From Sandaracinobacteroides sayramensis (lineage in GTDB: Bacteria; Pseudomonadota; Alphaproteobacteria; Sphingomonadales; Sphingomonadaceae): DNA of 64,000 nucleotides. The notes beneath the pieces are model-generated. The model saw only the letters and a list, made by a program, of their open reading frames with translations, was not told the DNA's origin and ran no database searches. A program made the translations under genes and the position numbers. The stretch is taken from contig NZ_JAKLSQ010000007.1 in assembly GCF_022014495.1 (NCBI RefSeq), positions 226,111-290,110 of the forward strand, read 5' to 3'. Positions 1-8,496 of the stretch are shown in pieces (position 1 is the first letter of the stretch; each line of letters starts with the position of its first letter).

Positions 1-2296
1 GCCCGAACCAGGGGGAAAGCATGTTGCCCGAAACACCCGGCGCGATCATGAACAGGCTCTTGTCCGGTTCGGCAAGGTCGATGATCTGCCTGTAGCGCGG
101 CCCATAAGTGCTTGCCCATGGGTCATCGCCCCACGGACTGCCCTGCGCGGCATTCACGCTGTTGGCATCGCCACCGCCTTCCACCCTTATGGTGGCCCAT
201 CGGCGCAGCAGGGGAAGATGAGAGAAGATGTCGTGCCGGAATGTCGCCCGGTGCAGCTTTCCCCAGCGCCAGTCCGCCATCCGCCCGCCCTGCTCGCGGG
301 CCAGCCCGGCCATCGCCTCGTCGAGCGCCTTTGCCGCGCTCGCCGGGCAATCGCTGCACCAGGGGCTGCCGTCGCGCAACAGCCGGTCGAAACGCGGCCG
401 GCTCGATTTCAGCCATTCGGCGGACAAGGGGCCCAGCGCCGGCTCCAGCAGCATCGGGGCAAGCGCGCGCTGCCAGGCGGCCCAGATCAGCGGCTCCGGC
501 CGGTCGGCCGCCATCGTGCCGTCCCAGGCCAGCATCAGCTTCCGCGCCGCGCGCCCGGCGTCGCTTGTGGGTTGCGCGGCCCGCAGCACCGGCATCAGCG
601 CCGCCACCTCCGCCGAGCGCACATCCGTCTGCAAGCCGGCCACGGTGGCCGGCGTCTGCTGTCCCGGCGCGGAAAGGGTGGAGACGATCCGGGCGGCGCG
701 CCATCCCGGCTGGAAAGCGCTGCTGTCCAGCGGGCCGTCCGTGCCGGCGAGAAGCCGGTTGTTGGCGTTGGCAATGAAGCCCGCCGGCGGGTTGACGACC
801 GACGGCCATTCCCCGGGCGGCAGATGCCCGTCCCAGTCGAAGCGGCTGTCCCATCCCGGGACGGGCAGGAAGCCATCGGCACGGCGGCGCGGCAGGCGAC
901 CGGCGGACAGCATTCCGATGCTGCCGTCGCGCGCGGCGAAGGCGAAATTATGCTGCAATCCGAAATCCCGCGCGGCAGCCTGGAATTGCGCCCAGTCGCG
1001 CGCCTCCGCCATGCCGAGGAAGGCCTGAACCAGCGGGCTGCCTTCGGGAAACGCCAGCCCCGCCAGCGCCAGCACATGGCCCGGGCGCAACTGCCGGTGC
1101 ACGAGGTCGGCGGCGTCGCTGTCGATGTCGGACACAACCACGCCATGCCTTGTGCTGCGCAGCGTCAGCTTCAGCGCCGGGCCGCCCTTCACCGGAATTT
1201 CGACCTGCCGCAGCCGGAACGGCTGGGAGCCCGAAGGCGTCAGGTAGCGGCCGGGATCGGCGGGGTCGATGCGCTCGACGAACAGATCGGTCTGATCCGC
1301 CATCATGTCTGTTACGCCCCAGGCGATGAAGGGGTTGCGTCCGGCGGCGATCGCGGGTGAGCCGGGGCGCGAGGCGCCGACGATTTCGAAGCCTGGCCAG
1401 CTCAGCCGCACCGGATAATAGTCCGCCGGCGCGCCCAGCGGCCCGTGCGGATCGTTGGCGAGCAAGGGCTTGCCGCTGGCGGTGCGGCTGCCACTGATGG
1501 CCCAGCTGTTGGAGGCCGGCATCGCCCGCCCGAACGGCAGGGCGGCAACATCCGCGCTGGCGCTGCCGGCGAACCGCACGGCACCGCAACTTTCAATCCG
1601 CTTCCCGTTCGAGGCCGGCAGCTCGGCATAGGTGACGGGGCCGGGATCGGCTGGGCTGGCGTAAAGGTCGCGCAGCCGCGCGCAACCGATGCGGGTCGAA
1701 AGCCGCGCGCGCATCAGCTCGTCGCGCCAGTCCCCGAAGCCCAGCGCGGCAAGTCCGCCCAGCCGGTTCACATCGGCCTCGGTCCAGTGCTGCGGCTTCA
1801 GGCCGGTCAGCAGGAATTCCGGCGGCAACGCGCCCGAACCTGTATCGATCCCGGCGTTGACCCCGGCCACATAGGCGCGGATCGCTTGCCGCGTGGCGGG
1901 GTTGTTGCGGGCCGCCGTGCGGGCCGCCAGCCGGTCCAGATCGAGCGCGGCCACCAGCTTGTCCGTCGGCAGCCCGGACTCGCCGACCGCCTCGGCAAGG
2001 CGCCCGCGCGCCGCCCGTCGCGAAGTCTCCAGCTGCCACAGCCGATCCTGCGCGTGGACGACGCCCAGCGCAAAATAGGCGTCCGCGCGGGTCCGGGCGA
2101 AAATATGCGGCACCGCCTGCGCGTCGCGGATGATGCGGATCTCCGCCGTCGCGCCACGCATCTGCAGCGTGCCGGACGTGGCCGGCAGCGACGTCCGCAT
2201 CCAGACATAGCCTCCGGCGGCGCCAGCGGCGGCCGCCAGTATCACGCCGCCCGTCAGCCAGAGGGCGATGCGGCGCGCGCGCCTCCATTGGCTCAA
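1..2296 (-). CDS. Penicillin acylase family protein (partial, runs off the left edge)
   Basis: This is an N-terminal-nucleophile hydrolase that cleaves amide bonds of acylated substrates such as beta-lactams, N-acyl amino acids or acyl-homoserine lactones. About 765 residues are visible and the C-terminus lies outside the window. An N-terminal hydrophobic segment is followed by an alpha-subunit region. The motif ASNSWAISG follows, with the predicted autocatalytic nucleophile Ser262, the first residue of the beta chain. The family-typical LLANDPHGPL and WGVTD stretches come after it. The start is taken as TTG at 2296, which overlaps the stop of the upstream deacylase by 4 nt and has GGGGAG 8 nt before it. 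That arrangement suggests translational coupling. The exact substrate cannot be read from the sequence. The neighbouring D-amino-acid genes favour an acylated D-amino acid or beta-lactam, but this is inference. Confidence 0.88.
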   Translation of the reverse strand, partial: MSQWRRARRIALWLTGGVILAAAAGAAGGYVWMRTSLPATSGTLQMRGATAEIRIIRDAQAVPHIFARTRADAYFALGVVHAQDRLWQLETSRRAARGRLAEAVGESGLPTDKLVAALDLDRLAARTAARNNPATRQAIRAYVAGVNAGIDTGSGALPPEFLLTGLKPQHWTEADVNRLGGLAALGFGDWRDELMRARLSTRIGCARLRDLYASPADPGPVTYAELPASNGKRIESCGAVRFAGSASADVAALPFGRAMPASNSWAISGSRTASGKPLLANDPHGPLGAPADYYPVRLSWPGFEIVGASRPGSPAIAAGRNPFIAWGVTDMMADQTDLFVERIDPADPGRYLTPSGSQPFRLRQVEIPVKGGPALKLTLRSTRHGVVVSDIDSDAADLVHRQLRPGHVLALAGLAFPEGSPLVQAFLGMAEARDWAQFQAAARDFGLQHNFAFAARDGSIGMLSAGRLPRRRADGFLPVPGWDSRFDWDGHLPPGEWPSVVNPPAGFIANANNRLLAGTDGPLDSSAFQPGWRAARIVSTLSAPGQQTPATVAGLQTDVRSAEVAALMPVLRAAQPTSDAGRAARKLMLAWDGTMAADRPEPLIWAAWQRALAPMLLEPALGPLSAEWLKSSRPRFDRLLRDGSPWCSDCPASAAKALDEAMAGLAREQGGRMADWRWGKLHRATFRHDIFSHLPLLRRWATIRVEGGGDANSVNAAQGSPWGDDPWASTYGPRYRQIIDLAEPDKSLFMIAPGVSGNMLSPWFG

Positions 2297-3921
2297 TTCA
2301 CGCGCTCCCCGGCCGGCGGCTTCTGGCGCGGCACGAAACGCCCCGGCGTATCGCCGGTAGGCCTGCCGTCGCGGAACACCTCGCGGCCGTTTACCAGAAC
2401 CCGCGAAATGCCGACGGATTGGGCGGAGGGCTGCAAATAGGTCGCGCGTTCTCCCACCGTCGCCGGATCGAAGATCACGATGTCGGCGGCCTTCCCCGGC
2501 GCGATGCGCCCGCGATCGGCAAGGCCCAGATGATCGGCCGGCAACGACGTCATCTTGCGGATCGCCTCGGGCAGCGGCAGCAGTGCCAGGTCGCGGCTGT
2601 AATGCCCCAGCACGCGGGTGAAGCTGCCCCACGAGCGCGGGTGCGCCTTTCCGGCTGCCAGCACTTTCCCGTCGGCGTAGAAGCCGTCGCTTGCGATCAT
2701 CACCCAGGGCTTCACGATCAGCTCGCGGATATCCCCCTCGTCGACGCTTCCCAGCGTCAGCCGGACATCGCGATGGTCCAGCGTCAGCCGGACAAGCGCG
2801 TCGAACGGATCGACGCCCCATTCCCCGGCCAGCAGTTCGATGTTGCGATCGACCAGTTCCGGCGCATCCGGGGCATCCACAATCCGCATCGAGCCATAGC
2901 CGACCGCCTTCACCCAGCTGAAGCCGCCGTCCACACCCGTTTCGGTGGCCAGGCGGATGCCGCCCCGCTGCGCCGGGTCGACAAGAGCCCCGGCATCCGG
3001 CATGCCGCCGCCCGGCTTCAGGAACAGTTCGCGCGCATAGCGCAGCGTCGCGCCGTCGAAGGGATATTGATCCGCCGTCACGGCAACGCCGCGCGCCTGC
3101 GCCGCCTCCACCATGGCGATCACCTCGCCGATGCGGCCCTTGTTGATCAGGCCAACGGCCTTCAGATGCGCCAGCTTCACCGGCACCCCGGTCGCCTCCC
3201 CCAGCCGCACCGCCTCGCTTTCCGATTCCAGCATCCGGAAACCCGGATCGCGGGTGTGGCTGTCGTAGCTGCCGCCGAACGGCTTCACCTCGCGGGCCAG
3301 CGCCTGCACCTCCGCCTCCGTCGCGAACAGCCCCGGATCATACATCAGGCCCGTGGACAGGCCGACGCAGCCCGCCGCCATCCCCTCGCGCACAAGCGCC
3401 GCCATCCGCGCGACCTCCGCATCGGTCGCCGGCCGCCGCGCACCGGGCATCACCTCGGTGCGAATTCCATTGTGCCCCACATAGCAGGCGTGGTTCACCG
3501 CCGTGCCGCGCCGTTCCAGTTCCGCCCGCAGCAGCGCCAGCTGGCGGGGGGCGGCGGCGCCGTCGGGGCCGGCGACGATCGTCGTCACCCCCTGGGAAAT
3601 ATCCTGCACATCCAGGAAAGGGCCGCTTATCTGGTCGAGGGATTCCGGCACATGGCTGTGCGCGTCGATAAAGCCTGGCGCCACGGCAAGGCCGGTGGCG
3701 TCGATCACATGGGGCGCTTTCAGCCGGGTTTGCGGGGAAACCACCCGGGCGATGCGGTCGCCCTCTATCGCAATGGTCGCCGCGCGGGGCGGTGCGCCGG
3801 TTCCATCATACAGGGTGCCCCCTACGATCAGCCTGTCATAGGCGGGGGATGCCACGCAGCCAGCCAGCGCCAAAGCCGTGGCGAGGCAGATAATCGCCCT
3901 GAAAAAATATGATGCTGACAT
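2293..3921 (-). CDS. N-acyl-D-amino-acid deacylase (D-aminoacylase) family lipoprotein
   Basis: This metal-dependent amidohydrolase is predicted to hydrolyse N-acyl-D-amino acids to a D-amino acid and a carboxylate. Of its 542 residues, the first 22 form a lipoprotein signal ending in the lipobox LALAGC (Cys22), so it should be exported and membrane-anchored. This is unusual, because many D-aminoacylases are cytoplasmic. The amidohydrolase fold shows the first metal motif GFIDAHSH near residue 83-90, then DSHTRDPG, KLAHLK and a late SDGF motif. The C-terminal VLVNGREVFRDGRPTG closes the composite beta-sandwich, as is typical of the D-aminoacylase/dihydroorotase-like family. It is the first gene of a coupled pair with the penicillin acylase. 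The divergent XRE-cupin gene starts about 140 nt away and may regulate it. Confidence 0.88.
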   Translation of the reverse strand: MSASYFFRAIICLATALALAGCVASPAYDRLIVGGTLYDGTGAPPRAATIAIEGDRIARVVSPQTRLKAPHVIDATGLAVAPGFIDAHSHVPESLDQISGPFLDVQDISQGVTTIVAGPDGAAAPRQLALLRAELERRGTAVNHACYVGHNGIRTEVMPGARRPATDAEVARMAALVREGMAAGCVGLSTGLMYDPGLFATEAEVQALAREVKPFGGSYDSHTRDPGFRMLESESEAVRLGEATGVPVKLAHLKAVGLINKGRIGEVIAMVEAAQARGVAVTADQYPFDGATLRYARELFLKPGGGMPDAGALVDPAQRGGIRLATETGVDGGFSWVKAVGYGSMRIVDAPDAPELVDRNIELLAGEWGVDPFDALVRLTLDHRDVRLTLGSVDEGDIRELIVKPWVMIASDGFYADGKVLAAGKAHPRSWGSFTRVLGHYSRDLALLPLPEAIRKMTSLPADHLGLADRGRIAPGKAADIVIFDPATVGERATYLQPSAQSVGISRVLVNGREVFRDGRPTGDTPGRFVPRQKPPAGERVN

Positions 3922-4059
3922 CAGTTTTATCTAATTCGCCGGCAACCGGCTGGCAAGCGGCATTTGCCGATTTGGCGGATCGGAACAGACTTGCGTATAA
4001 GCCGCGCCGGCAGGCCTTCGCGCCGGCCCTGCCAGGAAAACAGTCCGGGATATGTGTGG

Positions 4060-4701
4060 ATGGGCCAGCCGTCGGTAAAACTCGACCCGGTAAAACTCGA
4101 TGAGGCGTTGCGGGCGCTGCGACGCCGGCTGGGGCTTACCATGGCAGAGGTCAGCCAGCGCACCGGGGTCGCCGTTTCCACATTGTCGAAGGTGGAAGCC
4201 GGCAAGATGTCGCTCACCTACGACAAGCTCACGCAGCTCTGCCGGGGGCTGGGTGTCGACCTGGCGGAGCTGCTGGGGAACCCCGTCCGGCCTGTCGACG
4301 AAGGTTCGGCAACGGGGCGGCGGAGCATCAACCGGCTTGGCGACGGCGCCATCGTCCGCACCGAGCATTACGACCATTGTTATCTGAGCGCGGATGTCTC
4401 CGGAAAGGCGTTCGTGCCGCTGCTCGTCGAACCGCAGGCCCGTTCGTTCGACGCCTTTCCCGACTTTGTCCGCCATGCCGGCGAAGAGTTCGTCTATGTG
4501 CTGGAAGGCGCGCTGGAAATCCACACCGAATATTACAAGCCGGTGGTCCTGCAGACAGGCGAATCCATGTGGCTCGACAGCCAGATGGGCCATGCCTATG
4601 TCGCCCACGGCGAAGGCCGCTGCCGCGTTCTGGCCGTTTGCTCGGGCACCGAAACCGAGCTGATCGACGCCCTGCACGCGGCCGGACGCAAGTCCCCCTA
4701 G
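4060..4701 (+). CDS. XRE-family transcriptional regulator with C-terminal cupin domain
   Basis: The predicted DNA-binding regulator of 213 residues has an N-terminal helix-turn-helix at about residues 16-70 (MAEVSQRTGVAVSTLSKVEAG). A C-terminal cupin barrel at about residues 110-190 (HAGEEFVYVLEGALEIHTE, then DSQMGHAYVA) probably senses a small ligand. Regulators of this architecture often control amino-acid, polyamine or amide catabolism. The reading frame is open upstream to 3964. The start is placed at ATG 4060, with GTG 4054 as an alternative, because the conserved domain begins shortly after it. The gene is divergent from the deacylase-acylase pair and convergent with the flavoenzyme gene (19 nt apart), so it is the likely local regulator of this cluster. 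Confidence 0.85.
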   Translation: MGQPSVKLDPVKLDEALRALRRRLGLTMAEVSQRTGVAVSTLSKVEAGKMSLTYDKLTQLCRGLGVDLAELLGNPVRPVDEGSATGRRSINRLGDGAIVRTEHYDHCYLSADVSGKAFVPLLVEPQARSFDAFPDFVRHAGEEFVYVLEGALEIHTEYYKPVVLQTGESMWLDSQMGHAYVAHGEGRCRVLAVCSGTETELIDALHAAGRKSP

Positions 4702-4720
4702 CGCAGCGCAGGCACGCCGA

Positions 4721-5812
4721 TCATCCGACGATAACCCGCGCCGGGTCGACAGCCCGCAACAGGCAGGCCGTCGCGCCTTCGAGCGGTGCCGATCCCCTGG
4801 CGAGCGCGGCGGCGAGCGCCCCCGTGGCCGGTGCTGTCTGCACACCGAAACCGCCCAGGGCTGCCAGCCACAGAAGACCGGGGCTGTCGGAGTCCCACCC
4901 GATCAGCGGGCTTTCGTCGGCCACGAAACTGCGCAGCCCCGCCCAGCTATGGGTCACTCGCTGCACCTCCATGCCCGTCAGTTCCGAATAGCGCTCGATG
5001 GCGATGGCGATGTCCATGTCGTCCGCCCAGGCGTCGCATGGCACCGACAAGCTCTGGTCCGCCGGCGACACCATCAGCTTACCCGCGTCCGGCTTGAAAT
5101 AGACGCTTTCCTCCACATCGATTACCATCGGCCACTCGTCGATCCGGCTGCCGGCAGGCGGGTCGACAAGGGCCGCGCTCCGCCTGAGCGGCCGGATGCC
5201 CTTCGGTGCCGCGCCGAACAGCTGGCCCACCGCATCCGCCCATGCGCCTGCCGCATTGACGACAACGGGGGCCACGAGGGTGCGGATGCCGTCCGACACC
5301 TGCCAGACGCCAGCCGTGCGCGCGGCGGCTTCCACGCCGAACCCGGTCAACAGCAATCCGCCGTTCGCCCGCAATGTTCGGGCATAAGCCATGTGCATGG
5401 CGTGCACATCGATGTCCGCGGCATCTTCCTCCAGCCAGGCGTGGGACAGCAGGCCGGCCTGCAGCAGCGGCATTCGGGCAGCGGCCTCGGCTGCGGACAG
5501 GCGCCTTTGCCCGGGTGCCGCGGCCCCCGGATCGCCATCCCTGCGCGCCACGATCATCACCCCCCGCCTGCGGCCGAGCGCGGCATCGCCGGCGGCGGAT
5601 TCGGCTGCGAACAGCCGCCCGCTGATGTCCGTCAGCGCCTGCACGGCCGCATTGCCATAGCTCCGCACGAAGATGGCCGCCGAGCGGCCGCTGCTGTGGT
5701 GGCACGGCTGATCCTCGCGCTCCAGCAAGGCTACCTTGCCATGCACGGATAGCGCGGCGGCCGCTGAAAGGCCGGCGATGCCGGCACCGATAACGATGAA
5801 ATCGAACTGCAT
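4721..5812 (-). CDS. FAD-dependent oxidoreductase, D-amino-acid oxidase/dehydrogenase type
   Basis: The predicted flavoprotein of 363 residues belongs to the DAO superfamily (D-amino acid dehydrogenase, glycine or sarcosine oxidase relatives). It starts MQFDFIVIGAGIAGLSAAAAL, a Rossmann FAD-binding GxGxxG motif, followed by an acidic residue in LLERE that would bind the adenosine ribose. VVNAAGAWAD in the middle and GLRSF..ESPLIGWDSDSPGLLWLAALGGFG near the C-terminus are typical of the family. The ATG at 5812 is chosen because the flavin motif starts directly after it; the longer open frame upstream is low-complexity antisense-like sequence. It lies 26 nt downstream of the P450 gene on the same strand, so the two are probably co-transcribed. 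Oxidation of a D-amino acid released by the deacylase is plausible but not proven. Confidence 0.85.
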   Translation of the reverse strand: MQFDFIVIGAGIAGLSAAAALSVHGKVALLEREDQPCHHSSGRSAAIFVRSYGNAAVQALTDISGRLFAAESAAGDAALGRRRGVMIVARRDGDPGAAAPGQRRLSAAEAAARMPLLQAGLLSHAWLEEDAADIDVHAMHMAYARTLRANGGLLLTGFGVEAAARTAGVWQVSDGIRTLVAPVVVNAAGAWADAVGQLFGAAPKGIRPLRRSAALVDPPAGSRIDEWPMVIDVEESVYFKPDAGKLMVSPADQSLSVPCDAWADDMDIAIAIERYSELTGMEVQRVTHSWAGLRSFVADESPLIGWDSDSPGLLWLAALGGFGVQTAPATGALAAALARGSAPLEGATACLLRAVDPARVIVG

Positions 5813-5838
5813 TCGCCCGCCCCTGCTCTCGCGGCCTG

Positions 5839-7053
5839 TCAAAGCGGCTCCACCTCGACGGGCAGGCTCGCCAGCCCGCGCAGCGTGTTGTTGTGGCGGC
5901 GAACGACCTCGCCCGCGATGCGGATCCGCTTCACCCGCCGCAGCAGAGCGTCCAGCACCAGTTCCCCTTCCATCCGGGCCAGAATCTGGCCGACGCATTG
6001 GTGGATGCCGGAACCGAAGCCCACATGCCCCGTGGTGCTGCGCGCGATGTCGTAGCGGTCCGCTTCGCTCCACCGGCGCGGATCGCGGTTTGCTGCGGCC
6101 AGCATCATCAGGATCTTGTCGCCCTCCCGCACCGGCGCCCCGCCGATTTCGGTATCGCGGGTGACGGTGCGGAAGAAGGTCTGCACAGGCGATTCGAAGC
6201 GGATCGCTTCATCGAAGGCAGGTTTCGCCAGCGCCGGCTCCTCGCGCAGGCGGGTCCACTGGTCCGGGAAGCGGGCCAGGCAATAGAGCGTCGCCCCGAT
6301 CGCGTTCACCGTGGTGTCGAGCCCGGCCTGAAGCAGCGCCCGCACCAGCAGCGGCGCTTCGTCGTGGCCGATTTCGCCGCGGTCGGCCGCCTCGTGGATC
6401 ACTAGGCCCAGCCCCGCCGACAGATTCTCGCGGCGCCCCTGCTCCTCGATCCATTCGAAGCTTGCCTTGGCGCGCGACGCTTCGAACAGGGCGTTGCGCG
6501 GGCCGAACGAGTTGAACAGCATCTCCGCGTGCGGCAGCAGCTTTTCGCGCCCCTCCCGCTTCATGCCCATCGCATCGGGGAACACGCGCAGGGGATAGCG
6601 CTCGGCAAGGTCGGCGATTGCGTCGAACCGGCGCCGTGCAGCCAGCGCTTCCACCATCGTCTCGGCCTCGGTGGCAAAGCGCGCGCGCAACATCTTCAGC
6701 ACCGGCGGCGACAGCGCCCGGCTCAACACGCCGCGCGAGCGGCTGTGCAAAGGCGGGTCCGCCTCCAGGATCAGGCTCGGCAGGCGGAAGCGACCATGGC
6801 GTTCGAAATCCTCCATCCCGACGCCGCGCGCCGACGAGAAGCGGCCCCAGTCGGTCAACACCTCGCGCACATCCGCATAGCGCGCGACCGCACCGACATT
6901 GTAGCGCTCCAGCCAGACGAATGGCCCCGCGTCGCGCATGGCCGCATGCGCCGGATAGGGATCATCGAAAAAGGCAGCGGAGAAAGGGTCGATATCGAGC
7001 ACCGGCACCTGAGGCGGCGGCGCGCTGTCATAAAGCGCGTGGGGGGACAGCAT
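5839..7053 (-). CDS. Cytochrome P450
   Basis: This heme monooxygenase of 404 residues carries all landmark motifs. The I-helix reads ALLQAGLDTT and the ExxR motif is in EAIRFESP. The heme-ligand loop FGSGIHQCVGQ has the axial thiolate at about Cys353. Sequence style resembles soluble bacterial class I P450s that oxidise aromatic acids (the CYP199 neighbourhood), but that assignment is from memory of the family only. The start at ATG 7053 has AGGGAG a short distance upstream and lies 4 nt after the stop of the small lipoprotein gene. The flavoenzyme gene follows 26 nt downstream. No ferredoxin or ferredoxin reductase gene is visible nearby, so electrons must come from elsewhere. Confidence 0.92.
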   Translation of the reverse strand: MLSPHALYDSAPPPQVPVLDIDPFSAAFFDDPYPAHAAMRDAGPFVWLERYNVGAVARYADVREVLTDWGRFSSARGVGMEDFERHGRFRLPSLILEADPPLHSRSRGVLSRALSPPVLKMLRARFATEAETMVEALAARRRFDAIADLAERYPLRVFPDAMGMKREGREKLLPHAEMLFNSFGPRNALFEASRAKASFEWIEEQGRRENLSAGLGLVIHEAADRGEIGHDEAPLLVRALLQAGLDTTVNAIGATLYCLARFPDQWTRLREEPALAKPAFDEAIRFESPVQTFFRTVTRDTEIGGAPVREGDKILMMLAAANRDPRRWSEADRYDIARSTTGHVGFGSGIHQCVGQILARMEGELVLDALLRRVKRIRIAGEVVRRHNNTLRGLASLPVEVEPL

Positions 7054-7057
7054 CGGT

Positions 7058-7345
7058 CTACTCCCTGATACGAGTTGATGGCGCGCCGGCAGGCGCTTCG
7101 CGCACTTTCGTCGCCGCCTGCACGGCTTCATGCCGCTGAAGGAACAGCCTGTTCCTGTCGGTCGCCGGTCTGCCGGCCTCCTTGTCCATCACCGCCAGGA
7201 GCAAGGCGCGCGGCGCCGAGCGACCAAATCCGACGCCGTCATCGGCTGCCTCAGCCTGCTGACAGCCAAACAGCAGTGCCAACAGCGCGGCACCCGGAAA
7301 CCAGCGGGCGCGGCGCGTGCCAGCAGGACAAGAACGGCCACTCAT
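7058..7345 (-). CDS. Small putative lipoprotein, function unknown
   Basis: This 95-residue reading frame begins with a basic N-region, then a hydrophobic stretch ending in a lipobox-like LLALLFGC (Cys28). A hydrophilic tail rich in charged residues follows. A good ribosome site (GGAAGG, 6 nt before ATG) supports the start. The stop lies 4 nt before the P450 start, which suggests one transcript. I do not recognise the family. Against it, the tail is compositionally biased and could be non-coding high-GC sequence. The Shine-Dalgarno site, lipobox and tight linkage to the P450 tip the balance towards a real gene. Confidence 0.45.
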   Translation of the reverse strand: MSGRSCPAGTRRARWFPGAALLALLFGCQQAEAADDGVGFGRSAPRALLLAVMDKEAGRPATDRNRLFLQRHEAVQAATKVREAPAGAPSTRIRE

Positions 7346-7422
7346 TGCGTGCCTTCCGCAGCATTTCGCCCCTGGCCCTGGGCAGCCCAGGACTCTCCAC
7401 TCACGGTGGCGATAGCCGGTAT

Positions 7423-7457
7423 TTTCCTATAGTGTCAATTCTGTTTCGTATAGGAAA
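7423..7457. promoter_or_regulatory. Inverted repeat upstream of the P450 operon (possible operator)
   Basis: A perfect 9-bp inverted repeat, TTTCCTATA and TATAGGAAA, is separated by 17 bp. It sits 78 nt upstream of the lipoprotein-P450 start, in an AT-richer intergenic stretch of otherwise GC-rich DNA. The half-site centres are 26 bp apart, about two and a half helical turns, which suits a dimeric regulator or a looped operator. The binding protein is unknown; the XRE-cupin regulator is one candidate. Confidence 0.35.
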
Positions 7458-7528
7458 CTTGTGGAATCAGGCATGTTCGACGCCGCCGGCACGGAAGGGG
7501 AGTTCTTCCGTGAAGCCAGCCGCGTTGA

Positions 7529-8401
7529 TCAAACGAGATTTACCGATTGCACCAGCCAATTCCGAAACGCGATCATACCCGCAGTTTCAGGTCGGATGTG
7601 GAACCGGGTCAGCCAGTAGCGACCCATCGCAATTGACTTGTCGAAGGGCATGGCCAGATGCCGATTTGCAAGTTCGGCCTTGAACATTGCTGGCGGCAGC
7701 AACCCGACGCCCACTCCAGATGCAACCGCTTTCGCAATGGCCAGCGAAGTATCGAAAACAGGCCCCGTCAGCCTGGGCGCTTCCAGGCCAGCAGCGGCGA
7801 ACCAGGCCGGCCATTCCTCGGCGCGATAAGAGCGCAGCAAACTGTGCTTCAACAGATCGGCAGGGGCTTTCAAATCGGGCAGCAGGGAAGGGGCGCACAT
7901 CACCGACAGCGGCGCTTCCAGCAGAGGCGTTGAATGCACGCCGTGCCATGACCCATCGCCGAAGCGAATGGCAAAGTTCAATCCCTCGCCTGCAAGTTCA
8001 GGTTTGTTGTTGTTGGTGAGAATGCGGAGATCGACTTCAGGGTGCCGAACTGCGAACTCCTGCAGTCTTGGCAACAGCCATCCGGTGGCAAAAGTCGATA
8101 CCACACCCAGCGTGACAACCTCGCGGATCTGCCCGCCGGCAAGAACACCGAGCGCATTGCCGATCCGGTCGAACGAGTCACGTAATGCGGGAAAAATTGC
8201 CGCACCCTCATCTGTCAGCATGACCCCCCGAGGCAGGCGGCGAAACAGGGTGAGGCCCAGCCGCTTTTCAAGCGCCTTGATCTGATGGCTGAGCGCCGCC
8301 TGGGTAACGCAGAGCTCTTCCGCTGCGCGGGTAAAACTCAGATGGCGTGCTGCGGCCTCGAAAGCCCTGAGGGAATTGAGCGGGATCCGGGACCGGTCCA
8401 T
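7529..8401 (-). CDS. ampR: LysR-family regulator of beta-lactamase, AmpR type
   Basis: This transcription factor of 290 residues has an N-terminal winged helix-turn-helix (PLNSLRAFEAAARHLSFTRAAEELCVTQAALS, quoted in part) and a periplasmic-binding-like effector domain. The effector domain opens with TLGVVSTFATGWLLPRL and includes ILTNNNK, both characteristic of AmpR proteins. Known AmpR proteins sense muropeptides from cell-wall damage and switch from repressor to activator of a divergently oriented bla gene. Here the class A beta-lactamase starts 95 nt away in the divergent direction, which is the classical ampR-bla layout. Overlapping control of both promoters in 8402-8496 is therefore expected. 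GcvA-like regulators are the main alternative within the family. Confidence 0.88.
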   Translation of the reverse strand: MDRSRIPLNSLRAFEAAARHLSFTRAAEELCVTQAALSHQIKALEKRLGLTLFRRLPRGVMLTDEGAAIFPALRDSFDRIGNALGVLAGGQIREVVTLGVVSTFATGWLLPRLQEFAVRHPEVDLRILTNNNKPELAGEGLNFAIRFGDGSWHGVHSTPLLEAPLSVMCAPSLLPDLKAPADLLKHSLLRSYRAEEWPAWFAAAGLEAPRLTGPVFDTSLAIAKAVASGVGVGLLPPAMFKAELANRHLAMPFDKSIAMGRYWLTRFHIRPETAGMIAFRNWLVQSVNLV

Positions 8402-8496
8402 CCTGACTCATTAGATTAGTTCATGGCAAAATTGAAATCATCTCGTTTGTCCGCGTCTGCGACAGGCGCAAAACTTGATGTCTGCAGGAGCAAGGC

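Noticed and set aside
2419..3912. 497-codon + frame opposite the deacylase
   Set aside because: It is antisense to a clear amidohydrolase with metal-binding motifs and has no ribosome site or domain.
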